From Bacteroidetes bacterium CG23_combo_of_CG06-09_8_20_14_all_32_9 (GTDB taxonomy: Bacteria > Bacteroidota > Bacteroidia > Bacteroidales > GWA2-32-17): DNA of 16,538 nt. Positions 8,419 through 15,771 of the stretch are shown one piece after another. Position numbers and translations under genes: made by a program. How positions within the stretch are numbered: position 1 is the first letter of the stretch; each line of letters starts with the position of its first letter. Below the pieces are notes generated by a model. The model worked only from the letters and a program-made list of their open reading frames with translations, had not been told where the DNA came from and made no database searches. The stretch covers positions 1 through 16,538 of the forward strand of contig PCSS01000175.1 in NCBI GenBank assembly GCA_002771395.1. The letters run 5' to 3'.

Positions 8419-8514
8419 TAAAAATCTTATAGTTACAGTCCTTCTATCGCAAAATAAAATTTCAAGTTCAAATTTCAGATTCCAAATTTCAGATTCCAAA
8501 TTTCAAATTACCAA
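8419..8514 (+). repeat. ~90-base interspersed repeat, copy A
   Basis: The first 74 bases (8419-8492) match 16207-16280 with four differences, all transitions. Copy A is seven bases longer at its right end because it carries two exact 14-base units (AAATTTCAGATTCC at 8470-8483 and 8484-8497) plus a partial third. It lies in the 406-base gap 8256-8661, downstream of flxA on the operon strand. The remaining bases of that gap (8551-8661) show no gene and no strong terminator. Confidence 0.8.
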
Positions 8515-8550
8515 GCTCCCTTTGAATTTGATATTTGGGATTTGGAACTT
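8464..8550. repeat. Imperfect inverted repeat built on copy A
   Basis: The right part of copy A (AAGTTCAAATTTCAGATTCC and on) is mirrored by 8521-8550, whose reverse complement begins AAGTTCCAAATCCCAAATAT. The arms flank about ten bases around CCAAGCTCCC. Pairing is imperfect. Read on the minus strand, it lies downstream of flxA and is followed by a T-rich stretch, so it could slow or end the hdr-flx transcript; this is inference. Confidence 0.4.
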
Positions 8551-8661
8551 ATTTTGAATTTTGCTTTGAATTGAATTTGAAAACCATTGCGATTTTAGTT
8601 TACGACAAGTTAGGATATCTGAAGGTTGCAAAAACGTTGCCTATACAAGTCCCGTTAAAAA

Positions 8662-9498
8662 TTAATACTCCAATGGCAACGCCTTAATTTCTTCGTTAGT
8701 AAAAACCGGACCGTCTTTACAAACATATTTTTTGCCCACCATGCAATGTCCGCATTGTCCAATACCACATTTCATGCGGTTTTCGAGGGTTGAGTAAATA
8801 TTATTGTCGGAGAAACCGAGTTCGTTTAAAACCGTTAACGATAATTTAATCATAATTGGTGGTCCGCAAATAAGAGCGATTGTATTTTCGGATTTTGGAG
8901 CGATTTTTCTGATAACATCAGGAACAAAACCAATGTGTCCTTTCCATTCGGGGTTTTCGCCGCCAGGATCAACCGTTACTGCCAAAGTTACTTTAGGGTT
9001 TTTTGACCACTCTTTAAGTTCATCTTTATAAACTAATTCTTCAATTGATTTTGCACCGTAAACAATGGTTATATGACCAAATGTATCGCCCAAATCTAAA
9101 ACATTCCAAATAACACAGCGCAAAGGTGGTAAGCCGATTCCTCCTGCAACAAAAACAATATTTTTCCCTGCCCAATTATTCATCGGAAAAACATTTCCGT
9201 AAGGACCGCGAAATCCGAGAATGTCGCCTTCTTCGCATCGTGCCAGTGCATTTGTTACGCGTCCTGCTGTACGAAAAGTACATTCAATATAATCTTTACG
9301 TGTTGGCGACGAAGCTATACAAAAGGTGCTTTCGCCCTCGCTAAATATAGAATATTCGCCAAACTGACCGGCTTTAAAACTGAATGCCGCTTTATCTTCG
9401 GGATTTACAAACTCTAATCTGAATGTTTTAACATTTACAGCTTCGTTGATTACTTTTGTAATCTTCATTTTATAAGGAATATACCAACTTTTTTCCAT
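8662..9498 (-). CDS. flxA: FlxA, FAD/NAD(P)-binding oxidoreductase with [2Fe-2S] domain
   Basis: A 278-residue flavoprotein of the ferredoxin-NADP reductase superfamily, close in layout to AsrB, sulfhydrogenase gamma subunits and PyrK. The N-terminal FAD-binding barrel (about 8-105) includes FKAGQFGEYS and TFCIASSP. The NAD-binding half has VAGGIGLPPLR (117-127), IVYGAK and the late LICGPPIM (209-216). A C-terminal [2Fe-2S] site has C244, C249, C252 and C260 (CGIGQCGHC...VCKDGPVF). In FlxABCD-HdrABC this subunit is the NAD(P)H entry point. Its ATG overlaps the flxB stop (TAATG). It is the last gene of the seven-gene unit. On its own it might be called a hydrogenase or sulfite reductase subunit, but the neighbours favour the Flx assignment. 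Confidence 0.88.
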   Translation of the reverse strand: MEKSWYIPYKMKITKVINEAVNVKTFRLEFVNPEDKAAFSFKAGQFGEYSIFSEGESTFCIASSPTRKDYIECTFRTAGRVTNALARCEEGDILGFRGPYGNVFPMNNWAGKNIVFVAGGIGLPPLRCVIWNVLDLGDTFGHITIVYGAKSIEELVYKDELKEWSKNPKVTLAVTVDPGGENPEWKGHIGFVPDVIRKIAPKSENTIALICGPPIMIKLSLTVLNELGFSDNNIYSTLENRMKCGIGQCGHCMVGKKYVCKDGPVFTNEEIKALPLEY

Positions 9499-10478
9499 TA
9501 TTGTAAAATTTGAAGAGCCTGATTATAAATATTCAGATGAGCCGGACAAGCCGCAATGCAACGTCCGCAGCCCACGCAACTGATTTTTCCTTCTGTATCC
9601 TGAGTATAAACAAATTTGTGCATAATGCGGTGTCTTCGCCTTTCAACCTGACTGGGGCGAGGATTGTGTCCCGAAGCATGTTTTGTAAATAAACCCATTC
9701 CGCAAGCATCCCAGCATATCAATCTTTGTCCGTTTTGGGTGTTTCCTTCATCCTGCACGTCAAAGCAAGTACATGTAGGGCAAACAAAAGCGCAAGAGCC
9801 GCAACCTAAACATCCCATTGAAACTATTTTCCATTTTTCGGAATTATACTGTTCGCTTAACTTCTTTAAATAAGCTACTTTATTATCAATGCTGACATTG
9901 GGTACAGGTTTTTTAATTTCAGCAGGCTTAACATCACTTGCCTGAGGGGATAAAATTTCATTTCCTCTGTCGTTAAAATAAATATCGTACCCGTTTTCCG
10001 AAGTTTTAATTAAGACATCAGTTTTATTGGAATAGTTTTTATCAATGCCCAATTCTTCACAAAAACAACCGTCAAATTTCTTTTCGCATGCAATTGTAAC
10101 TGAAATAAAAGTATTTAGTTTTTGAAGTATATCAGGGTCCGATTTAAAGAATAAACGCAAATAATCGAATCCTTCATTATCGCATGGTCTCAATCCGATT
10201 ACAATAACATTATTTAATGAGTTTTCATTTTTACTTATAAAAACTTTATCCTTTTCTTTAGCAAACTTAAAAAGTATATCATATTTAGGTAAAACAACTT
10301 CTTTGGCAGAATAGACAGTACGCTCGTTTAAAATAAGTTCATTAAAATTTTTAATTTCAGAAAAACAAGTAACTCCGTTTTTTTTAACGGGACCAATAAC
10401 AGTTTTTCCTTTATAAATTAAACCATCAACCCATGATTGTAGTTGCTGATTACTGTAATGTATCTGTTTGTTCAGCAT
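9498..10478 (-). CDS. flxB: FlxB, AsrA-like [4Fe-4S] electron-transfer subunit
   Basis: A 326-residue iron-sulfur protein resembling anaerobic sulfite reductase subunit A and sulfhydrogenase beta subunits. The N-terminal ~200 residues form the domain typical of this family, with GLRPCDNEGFDYL near 95-107 and CEKKFDGCFC at 131-140. The C-terminal part has CLGCGSCAFVCP (223-234), followed by CTCFDV and C255/C259 (CWDAC), and a second ferredoxin motif CVGCGRCIAACP (301-312). At least two [4Fe-4S] clusters are expected, passing electrons from FlxA to the other subunits. The frame is open to a TTG at 10499 inside flxC, but the ATG at 10478, four bases after the flxC stop, is the more natural start. 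Its stop overlaps the flxA start by one base. Confidence 0.87.
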   Translation of the reverse strand: MLNKQIHYSNQQLQSWVDGLIYKGKTVIGPVKKNGVTCFSEIKNFNELILNERTVYSAKEVVLPKYDILFKFAKEKDKVFISKNENSLNNVIVIGLRPCDNEGFDYLRLFFKSDPDILQKLNTFISVTIACEKKFDGCFCEELGIDKNYSNKTDVLIKTSENGYDIYFNDRGNEILSPQASDVKPAEIKKPVPNVSIDNKVAYLKKLSEQYNSEKWKIVSMGCLGCGSCAFVCPTCTCFDVQDEGNTQNGQRLICWDACGMGLFTKHASGHNPRPSQVERRRHRIMHKFVYTQDTEGKISCVGCGRCIAACPAHLNIYNQALQILQ

Positions 10479-10482
10479 ATTA

Positions 10483-11274
10483 TTATTTAATAAAATCAAC
10501 TTTTTCGTCAGGTTGGAAGAAATTTAAAGCGTATTTGATTGAGCTGTCATCGCTGCTGAAAGCTTCGGATATTTTGTTATGTAAGCCTTTGTTTAAAATG
10601 TTAAGTGGAATATTTGCCGGGCAAACTTTTACGCACTCATCGCATTCTGTGCAGCGACCGGCAAGGTGCATTGCACGCATTACATGCCATTCAAAAATTC
10701 CGTGTAGCGAAGCAGGAACAGGTATCCACTGCGGAATATTACACTCCGTTGTGCAGGAACTGCAATAACACATCGGGCAAGCAGCACGGCAGGCATAACA
10801 TTTGGTACATAATTCCAGAGTTTTCATCCAGTAATTCCATCGCTCCTCCATAGACATTTTCTTAACGTTTTCAAGTTCTTCATCAACAAGAATTGTACTT
10901 TGTTTTAAACCGCTTAAATAATCTTCGGCTTGTTTTTCGCTTGTAATTTCAATAAAATCATCATCAGTTGGAATTAATAAAAATAACTCTAAATCTTTTA
11001 ACTGATTTTCAAATTTCAATTGAAAAAAAGTTTTTACTCCAAAGTAATTGCAAACAATTCCAATAGATTTGAACGATTTAATTTCTTGTTTGTTAAGATA
11101 AGCAAAAAAATTCCTCATTTCGTTAATTGCTATCACAGAAGAAATAATGTCGTTTTCGGACAAAATAAAATGCGGAATTACAAAACCATTGCTATCTTTT
11201 GCCTGTGAAATAATAAGGTTTACACCTTTTTCTTTCATAAGGTAAGCAATATGTTGATTAATTTTTTGGTTCAT
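10483..11274 (-). CDS. flxC: FlxC, [4Fe-4S] dicluster electron-transfer subunit
   Basis: A 263-residue protein. Residues 1-145 form an alpha/beta region without cysteine motifs that I recognise. Residues 150-220 carry two ferredoxin-type sites: CTKCYACRAACP (156-167) and CTECDECVKVCP (208-219). Between them lie four more cysteines (C169, C171, C174, C178) in CYCSSCTTEC, so an extra metal site is possible. The position between the MvhD-like flxD and the AsrA-like flxB matches FlxC of hdr-flox clusters. It starts 45 bases after flxD, the widest gap in the unit, and is followed by flxB after four bases. The N-terminal half may be a docking region; this is a guess. The general family is 4Fe-4S dicluster proteins, so the Flx name rests partly on context. 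Confidence 0.82.
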   Translation of the reverse strand: MNQKINQHIAYLMKEKGVNLIISQAKDSNGFVIPHFILSENDIISSVIAINEMRNFFAYLNKQEIKSFKSIGIVCNYFGVKTFFQLKFENQLKDLELFLLIPTDDDFIEITSEKQAEDYLSGLKQSTILVDEELENVKKMSMEERWNYWMKTLELCTKCYACRAACPMCYCSSCTTECNIPQWIPVPASLHGIFEWHVMRAMHLAGRCTECDECVKVCPANIPLNILNKGLHNKISEAFSSDDSSIKYALNFFQPDEKVDFIK

Positions 11275-11319
11275 TTTACTTTAATTATTCTTTCTAAAAT
11301 TTTTTTATTATGCACTTTA

Positions 11320-11811
11320 TTATGAAATAACTGGTTCAGTTTTTATTTCTCTATCAGCGGTTTTATTATCCAAAGGAAATTGTAGTTTTTTGAGTAATAT
11401 TTTTTTAAATTCGGAATATGGTCCGAGTTTCTTCAATTCTTCCACAGCATCAGTAACAACTTTTGCCCATTTTGCTCCCTCGGCGGCAGAAACCCATGTA
11501 AAGAAAATTCTGCGGGTATCAAAACCCATAATGTCTAAAACTTCTTTAAAAACAACCCACCTGCGTTGTGCGTGAAAATTTCCGGAAGTGTAATGGCAAT
11601 CGTTTGGATGGCAACCCGAAACAATTAATCCGTCAACGCCTGAGTCGAATGCTTTCATAACAAGCATAAAATCAATTCTTCCGGTGCAGGGGAAACGTAA
11701 AATTCTAACATTTGACGGATATTTCATGCGGCTTGTTCCGGTAAGGTCGGCACCGGCATAAGTACACCAGTTACACACAAAAGCGGCTAATTTTGGTTCA
11801 AAGTCTTCCAT
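11320..11811 (-). CDS. flxD: FlxD, MvhD-family [2Fe-2S] subunit
   Basis: A 163-residue protein of the MvhD/FlpD family, which in methanogens links an electron donor module (hydrogenase Mvh or formate dehydrogenase) to HdrA. The five conserved cysteines are C13 and C16 (FVCNWCTYAGADLTGTSR), C42 (RFPCTGRID), C67 and C72 (GCHPNDCHYTSGN). The rest (WVSAAEGAKW, then a helical tail) also fits the family and the length is normal or slightly long. It starts four bases after the hdrA stop, so electrons are expected to pass from FlxA/B/C through this subunit to HdrA. Confident as MvhD-like; the symbol flxD comes from the neighbours. Confidence 0.9.
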   Translation of the reverse strand: MEDFEPKLAAFVCNWCTYAGADLTGTSRMKYPSNVRILRFPCTGRIDFMLVMKAFDSGVDGLIVSGCHPNDCHYTSGNFHAQRRWVVFKEVLDIMGFDTRRIFFTWVSAAEGAKWAKVVTDAVEELKKLGPYSEFKKILLKKLQFPLDNKTADREIKTEPVIS

Positions 11812-11815
11812 ATAT

Positions 11816-13816
11816 TTAAAAATTTAAAGCCATTACTTCGGTAAACATTTGTTCATTTGTAAATCCCTGTATATCTATAGATTTATTTCGGCAGAAAGCT
11901 ACGCAAGTTCCGCATCCCTGACACAATCCTCCATTAACATACGCTACAGTTTTAACAACTTCGCCATTGCGGTTTTTTATTTCTTCTTTTTCAATTGCCT
12001 TGTACGGACATACCGGTATGCAAAGTAAACATCCTGTGCACGAAGAATATTGGGGAGGAAAAGTCCTATTAACAAATGCTACCTGAGGTTCGCGCGTAAG
12101 TTCATCATTAGAGAATAAAATTGTTACTTTACTGGCAGCAGCCGACCCTTGCGAAACAGATTCGGGAATATCTTTTGGTGCCTGGCAAGCACCTGCAAGA
12201 AAAATTCCGCCGGTATTTGTTTCAACGGGTCTTAATTTTGGATGAGCTTCGCTTAAAAAATGATGTTTATCGTAACCAATGTGTAATTTTTGAGCAACAG
12301 ATTCTGAATCGGCATTGGCAACTATTGCAGTCGCAAGTACAACCATGTCGGCTTCTATTTCAACAGGCTGCGCATTTAAAAGAGTATCAACACCTTTAAC
12401 GATTAACTTTCCGTTACTTTCGTAAATTCTTGAAACTCTGCCGCGTATATAATTTACATCATCTTCTTCAATAGTCCGGCGAACAAATTCATCGTAATTT
12501 TTTCCATTAGCGCGGATATCTATATAAAAAACATAAGCCTTGCCTTCGTGAAATTTATGTTTGTAGAGCATAGCATGTTTTGCAGTGTACATACAACAAA
12601 TTTTTGAACAATATTCAATTCCTTTGGCTTTGTCGCGGGATCCGGCACAGGCAATAAAAACGATTGTTTCGGGAACTTTACCATCAGAGGGACGTTTAAT
12701 TTCGCCTAAAGTTGGACCCGAAGCGGATGCAAGACGCTCAAACTGAAGACCGTCAATAACATCTTTATATCTTCCGTAACCGTATTCAGGGAAGAAATCG
12801 GTATGTTTAATTTCAAAACCTGTTGCTACAACAACTGCTCCGGCATTTACTTCAATAATTTCATCTTTTGTTTCAAAATCAATAGCACTTGCAGGACAAA
12901 GTTTTTTGCAAACTCCGCATTTTCCGTTTTTTACAAAGTAAGTGCATTGTGTTCTGTCAATAACAGGTTTATTTGGAACAGCTTGTGGAAACGGAACATA
13001 TATAGCGGTTCTTTTGCTTAATCCGGTATTAAATTCATCGGGAATTTTCTTAACGGGGCATTTAGACCAGCAAACGCCGCAAGCAGTACAAATTTTCGGG
13101 TCAACACTTTTGGCTTTAAGCCGGATACGTGCTTTAAAATTACCTATAAAACCATCAAGCGATTCGAGTTCGGCGTAATTGTAAAGTGTAATGTTAGGAT
13201 GTTGGGCGACTTCAACCATTCTTGGAGTCAAAATACATTGCGAGCAATCAAGAGTAGGGAATGTTTCGGAAAGCATTGCCATGTGTCCGCCTATGGAAGG
13301 GTCTTTTTCAATCATTAGCACTTTATGCCCGGCATTGGCAATATCAAGCGCGGCCTGAATTCCTGCAACTCCGCCTCCTAATACAATGGCAGTTTTTGTA
13401 ACCGGAACTTTTATAGGTAATAGTTTTGTGTTTCTTTTTACTTTTTCGACCAGCATTCTAAGTATCTCAAATGCTTTAAATGTTGTTTCTTCTCCTTTAG
13501 GATGAACCCACGAACAATGTTCACGAATATTTGCCATTTCGCACAAATACGGGTTTAATCCTGCTTCGGCACAGGCTTTTCTGAAAGTCGGTTCGTGCAT
13601 TCGTGGTGAACAGGCAGCAACAACAACTCCGTTTAATTTATGTTCAATTATGGCATTTTTTATTTTGCTCTGACCGGGGTCGGAACACATATATTTATAG
13701 TCTATACTAAAAGATACTCCGGGTATTTCGGAAGCCGATTTTGCTACAGACTCGCAATCTACGGTTGATGCAATGTTTTCACCACAATGACAAATAAACA
13801 CTCCTATGCGGGACAT
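11816..13816 (-). CDS. hdrA: HdrA, FAD-binding heterodisulfide reductase subunit A
   Basis: A 666-residue iron-sulfur flavoprotein, close in length to methanogen HdrA. The N-terminal domain (1-135) has ICHCGENI and the CSDPGQ and ACSPRMHEPTFR stretches. A thioredoxin-reductase-like FAD fold begins at VLGGGVAGIQAAL (145-157), with IGGHMAMLSETFPTLDCSQC (175-194). Ferredoxin sites are C243/C246/C249/C253 and C291/C300/C303/C307, inserted in the FAD domain, then C593/C596/C599/C603 and C632/C635/C638/C642 at the C-terminus. The second FAD half includes ATGFEI and GIFLAGACQAPKDIPESVSQ. In characterised complexes HdrA is the bifurcating flavin site, splitting electron pairs between ferredoxin and a disulfide. 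Its ATG overlaps the hdrB stop by 13 bases. No in-frame TGA suggests selenocysteine; the relevant positions are Cys. Confidence 0.95.
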   Translation of the reverse strand: MSRIGVFICHCGENIASTVDCESVAKSASEIPGVSFSIDYKYMCSDPGQSKIKNAIIEHKLNGVVVAACSPRMHEPTFRKACAEAGLNPYLCEMANIREHCSWVHPKGEETTFKAFEILRMLVEKVKRNTKLLPIKVPVTKTAIVLGGGVAGIQAALDIANAGHKVLMIEKDPSIGGHMAMLSETFPTLDCSQCILTPRMVEVAQHPNITLYNYAELESLDGFIGNFKARIRLKAKSVDPKICTACGVCWSKCPVKKIPDEFNTGLSKRTAIYVPFPQAVPNKPVIDRTQCTYFVKNGKCGVCKKLCPASAIDFETKDEIIEVNAGAVVVATGFEIKHTDFFPEYGYGRYKDVIDGLQFERLASASGPTLGEIKRPSDGKVPETIVFIACAGSRDKAKGIEYCSKICCMYTAKHAMLYKHKFHEGKAYVFYIDIRANGKNYDEFVRRTIEEDDVNYIRGRVSRIYESNGKLIVKGVDTLLNAQPVEIEADMVVLATAIVANADSESVAQKLHIGYDKHHFLSEAHPKLRPVETNTGGIFLAGACQAPKDIPESVSQGSAAASKVTILFSNDELTREPQVAFVNRTFPPQYSSCTGCLLCIPVCPYKAIEKEEIKNRNGEVVKTVAYVNGGLCQGCGTCVAFCRNKSIDIQGFTNEQMFTEVMALNF

Positions 13817-14691
13817 TCTACTTTATTTTGTGAATAAACGTTTGAAACCATTTTATCATTTTTTACAAAATGCCTGTGTAATCCGAGTTTTTCTGCCGGA
13901 ATACCAAGCGCCATTCCTATTAACTGGGTAATAAATAAAACAGGGATATCAATTTTGGCAGTTAATAAAGAATTTATATCAGGTCTTCTCATGTCAAGAT
14001 TTGAATGGCACATGGGACAGGCAACTGCAACTACTTCAGCTTTTTTATCGGCAGCGTCGCGTAATATTCTCATAGATAATTTTGAAGAAATATCACCTCT
14101 TGCAATTGACAGTGATGCACCGCAACATTCTGTTTTAAAATTCCAGTCAATTGGATAAGCACCACATTTTGCAAGGATATTTTCCATCACCACAGGGTCT
14201 TCGAACCGTTCGGTTTTCATTATTTGAGGCGGACGCACCAGCAAACAGCCATAATAACAAGATACCTTTAGATTCAATTTATTTTTGATTTTATCTTCAA
14301 TCAACGGAAGAATTTTTTCAGATAAAAACTTGAGCGGATTAAACAGTTTTATTGTTGCAGTAAATTTAATTTTAAGTATTTCACTTACTTCAGCAAGCAA
14401 TTTGGCATCTTGTAAAAGTTGATGTTGGGCAGTTGCAATACGGCTGTAGCAGGCAGCACACGGAATAAGTAATTCGGTAAAGCCTTGTTGCTCTGCAAGT
14501 GCCAGAATTCTTGAAGGTAACAAAAGAGCCAATTCGTGATTTAATGCGTGTGCCGATGAGGCACCACAACAATTCCACTCGCCTATTTCCTGTAAGGTAA
14601 TTCCGCAAGATGTGGCAACTGCAACCAACGATTCGTTGTATTCTTTGCTTGTACCTGTTAAGGAACATCCCGGATAAAAACCAATATTCAT
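13804..14691 (-). CDS. hdrB: HdrB, heterodisulfide reductase subunit B (two CCG domains)
   Basis: A 295-residue protein with two CCG domains, the fold that in methanogen HdrB holds two noncubane [4Fe-4S] clusters and reduces the disulfide. Domain one has C9 (YPGCS), C41-C42-G43 (NCCGASSAH) and C78/C81 (PCAACYSR). Domain two has C145 and C149 (CYYGC), C189-C190-G191 (ECCGASLS) and C225/C228 (CPMCHSNLDMRRPD). All cysteines expected for two clusters are present, so the site should be active. In methanogens the substrate is CoM-S-S-CoB; this organism is not expected to make it, so another disulfide, possibly a protein, is likely. It starts two bases after hdrC and ends in TAG inside hdrA. The C-terminal ~25 residues are unremarkable. 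Confidence 0.93.
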   Translation of the reverse strand: MNIGFYPGCSLTGTSKEYNESLVAVATSCGITLQEIGEWNCCGASSAHALNHELALLLPSRILALAEQQGFTELLIPCAACYSRIATAQHQLLQDAKLLAEVSEILKIKFTATIKLFNPLKFLSEKILPLIEDKIKNKLNLKVSCYYGCLLVRPPQIMKTERFEDPVVMENILAKCGAYPIDWNFKTECCGASLSIARGDISSKLSMRILRDAADKKAEVVAVACPMCHSNLDMRRPDINSLLTAKIDIPVLFITQLIGMALGIPAEKLGLHRHFVKNDKMVSNVYSQNKVECPA

Positions 14692-14693
14692 AT

Positions 14694-15251
14694 TTATTTT
14701 GGATGATTTAAACTTTTAAAAATTTTCTTAATCTGATTTTGTGATTTTAACTTACGTGGTAAAAAGTGAAGTTTCCCTTTGCTGATAAGAGACGGAACTA
14801 ACATAACATCTTGAAAAAACGCCATTGTGTCTAACTTATATCCTATAATAAAACCGGCTTCGTGCAAACGTCCGTTTTGTTTTACCGACTTTAAAAAATT
14901 CTTATGAAAAGCCAGTATTTTTTTTGCTCTTGGATTTACCTTTTTCTCTTTAATAGATTTTTCACGCAAATAATCCATTACCGCAGGCAAATCAATTTCT
15001 TGCGGACAACGTGCAAAACATGTTTGGCAAGATAGACAAAGCCATATACTATATGATTTAATAATTTTATCGTCATTTTGCGGATTTCCGTATTGCATCA
15101 TCCGAATTATTTGATTGGGCGGAATATCCATATCTTCGGACAGAGGACAACCTGCTGTACACTTGCCACATTGATAGCACTCATTCAAATTGAGTTTCAG
15201 TTTGTCGTTCAATCTATATTTTATGCCTGAATGAATTATGCAAAAAGTCAA
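14694..15251 (-). CDS. hdrC: HdrC, [4Fe-4S] dicluster heterodisulfide reductase subunit C
   Basis: A 185-residue ferredoxin-like subunit with CYQCGKCTAGCP (25-36) and CLSCQTCFARCP (72-83), the HdrC pattern, including NLNECYQCGKCTAGCP as seen across the family. It should carry electrons from HdrA to HdrB. The C-terminal half is basic and helical. It is the first gene of the unit and hdrB follows after two bases. No ATG lies before the first cluster motif: the start is a TTG, either at 15251 or at 15212 (before NDKLKLNLNE). I keep the longer form, but the shorter one (172 residues) is equally reasonable. No convincing TTTG/TAnnTTTG promoter is visible in the 60 bases before it, beyond which the 506-base inverted-repeat element begins. 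Confidence 0.9.
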   Translation of the reverse strand: MTFCIIHSGIKYRLNDKLKLNLNECYQCGKCTAGCPLSEDMDIPPNQIIRMMQYGNPQNDDKIIKSYSIWLCLSCQTCFARCPQEIDLPAVMDYLREKSIKEKKVNPRAKKILAFHKNFLKSVKQNGRLHEAGFIIGYKLDTMAFFQDVMLVPSLISKGKLHFLPRKLKSQNQIKKIFKSLNHPK

Positions 15252-15347
15252 ATTATTTGATTTTATAAATTTAATAAACTTTTGAATAAAAAATAATTTT
15301 AAACATTATTCAGTGTCTGTCCGTAATTTTTGTTTAAAAAAATTTTC

Positions 15348-15406
15348 TCCCGCAGAACCGCTGATTTTTGCTGATAAAAAATAATATTTCTGCGAAATTT
15401 GCGGGA
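15348..15406. repeat. CGCAGA-type imperfect hairpin
   Basis: TCCCGCAGAACCGCTGATTT (15348-15367) faces TTCTGCGAAATTTGCGGGA (15388-15406). The outer TCCCGCA/TGCGGGA arms pair exactly; the inside pairs partly. Words such as ATCTGCG and CCCGCAGA are, from memory, common in intergenic repeats of this phylum. It lies inside the 506-base element near its left end. Confidence 0.5.
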
Positions 15407-15489
15407 AATATTGACTTTATGAACAAGCACTATTTAGTTAAATTTAGGTACAATATTAATTTTAGAGGGGTTCTAAAAATTAGATTTTT

Positions 15490-15558
15490 CGAGGCTTGCG
15501 AATTTTTCAAAGCCGGAGTGTACTGTTGTAAATGAGGATTTTGAAAAATGAGCATAAC
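15490..15558 (+). repeat. Stem-loop unit 1 with conserved 20-base loop
   Basis: Stem ATTTTTCAAA (15502-15511) pairs with TTTGAAAAAT (15540-15549), extended by CC (15513-15514) with GG (15536-15537). The loop is GAGTGTACTGTTGTAAATGA (15516-15535). The flanks are CGAGGCTTGCGA on the left and GAGCATAAC on the right. An inverted second copy of the same design is at 15703-15771. Confidence 0.65.
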
Positions 15559-15702
15559 AAAGAAAAAGCAATTTTTAGAAGTCCCGTTTAGCATTATAAA
15601 AATTGCAAATATCTATAAATAAATTAATAATTATTATGTTTAATAACATTTAAAAATATGTTAAAGAATATATAGAGTTTGTTTATAAATTCTGCTGACT
15701 GC

Positions 15703-15771
15703 GTTATGCTCATCTTTAATGTCAGTCATTTACAACAGTAAACTCCTGACATTCAAGACTCGAAAGCCTTG
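15703..15771 (-). repeat. Stem-loop unit 2, inverted, same loop on a different stem
   Basis: On the plus strand TCTTTAATGTCAG (15713-15725) pairs with CTGACATTCAAGA (15746-15758), 12 of 13 positions. Read on the minus strand the loop is GAGTTTACTGTTGTAAATGA, which differs from unit 1 at one base of 20. The flanks again read CAAGGCTTTCGA and ATGAGCATAAC. The stem sequence is unrelated to that of unit 1. Confidence 0.65.

Noticed and set aside
8470..8510. Possible CRISPR-like array
   Set aside because: The 14-base units are directly adjacent without spacers and there are only two full units; this is a tandem repeat.
8662..10478. flxA and flxB as anaerobic sulfite reductase AsrAB or a sulfhydrogenase
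   Set aside because: No AsrC siroheme subunit or NiFe hydrogenase subunits follow; the neighbours are MvhD-like and HdrABC, which fits hdr-flox instead.
10479..10499. Longer FlxB starting at a TTG inside flxC
   Set aside because: The ATG at 10478 sits four bases after the flxC stop, and the extra residues (MILLNNN) are not family-like.
13243..13246. Possible selenocysteine in HdrA
   Set aside because: The cluster motif LDCSQC is encoded by normal Cys codons and there is no in-frame TGA in the gene.
15212..15311. Perfect TAnnTTTG promoter box at the hdrC start
   Set aside because: On re-reading, the sequence there is AATAATTTG with only one base between TA and TTTG, so it does not fit the consensus.
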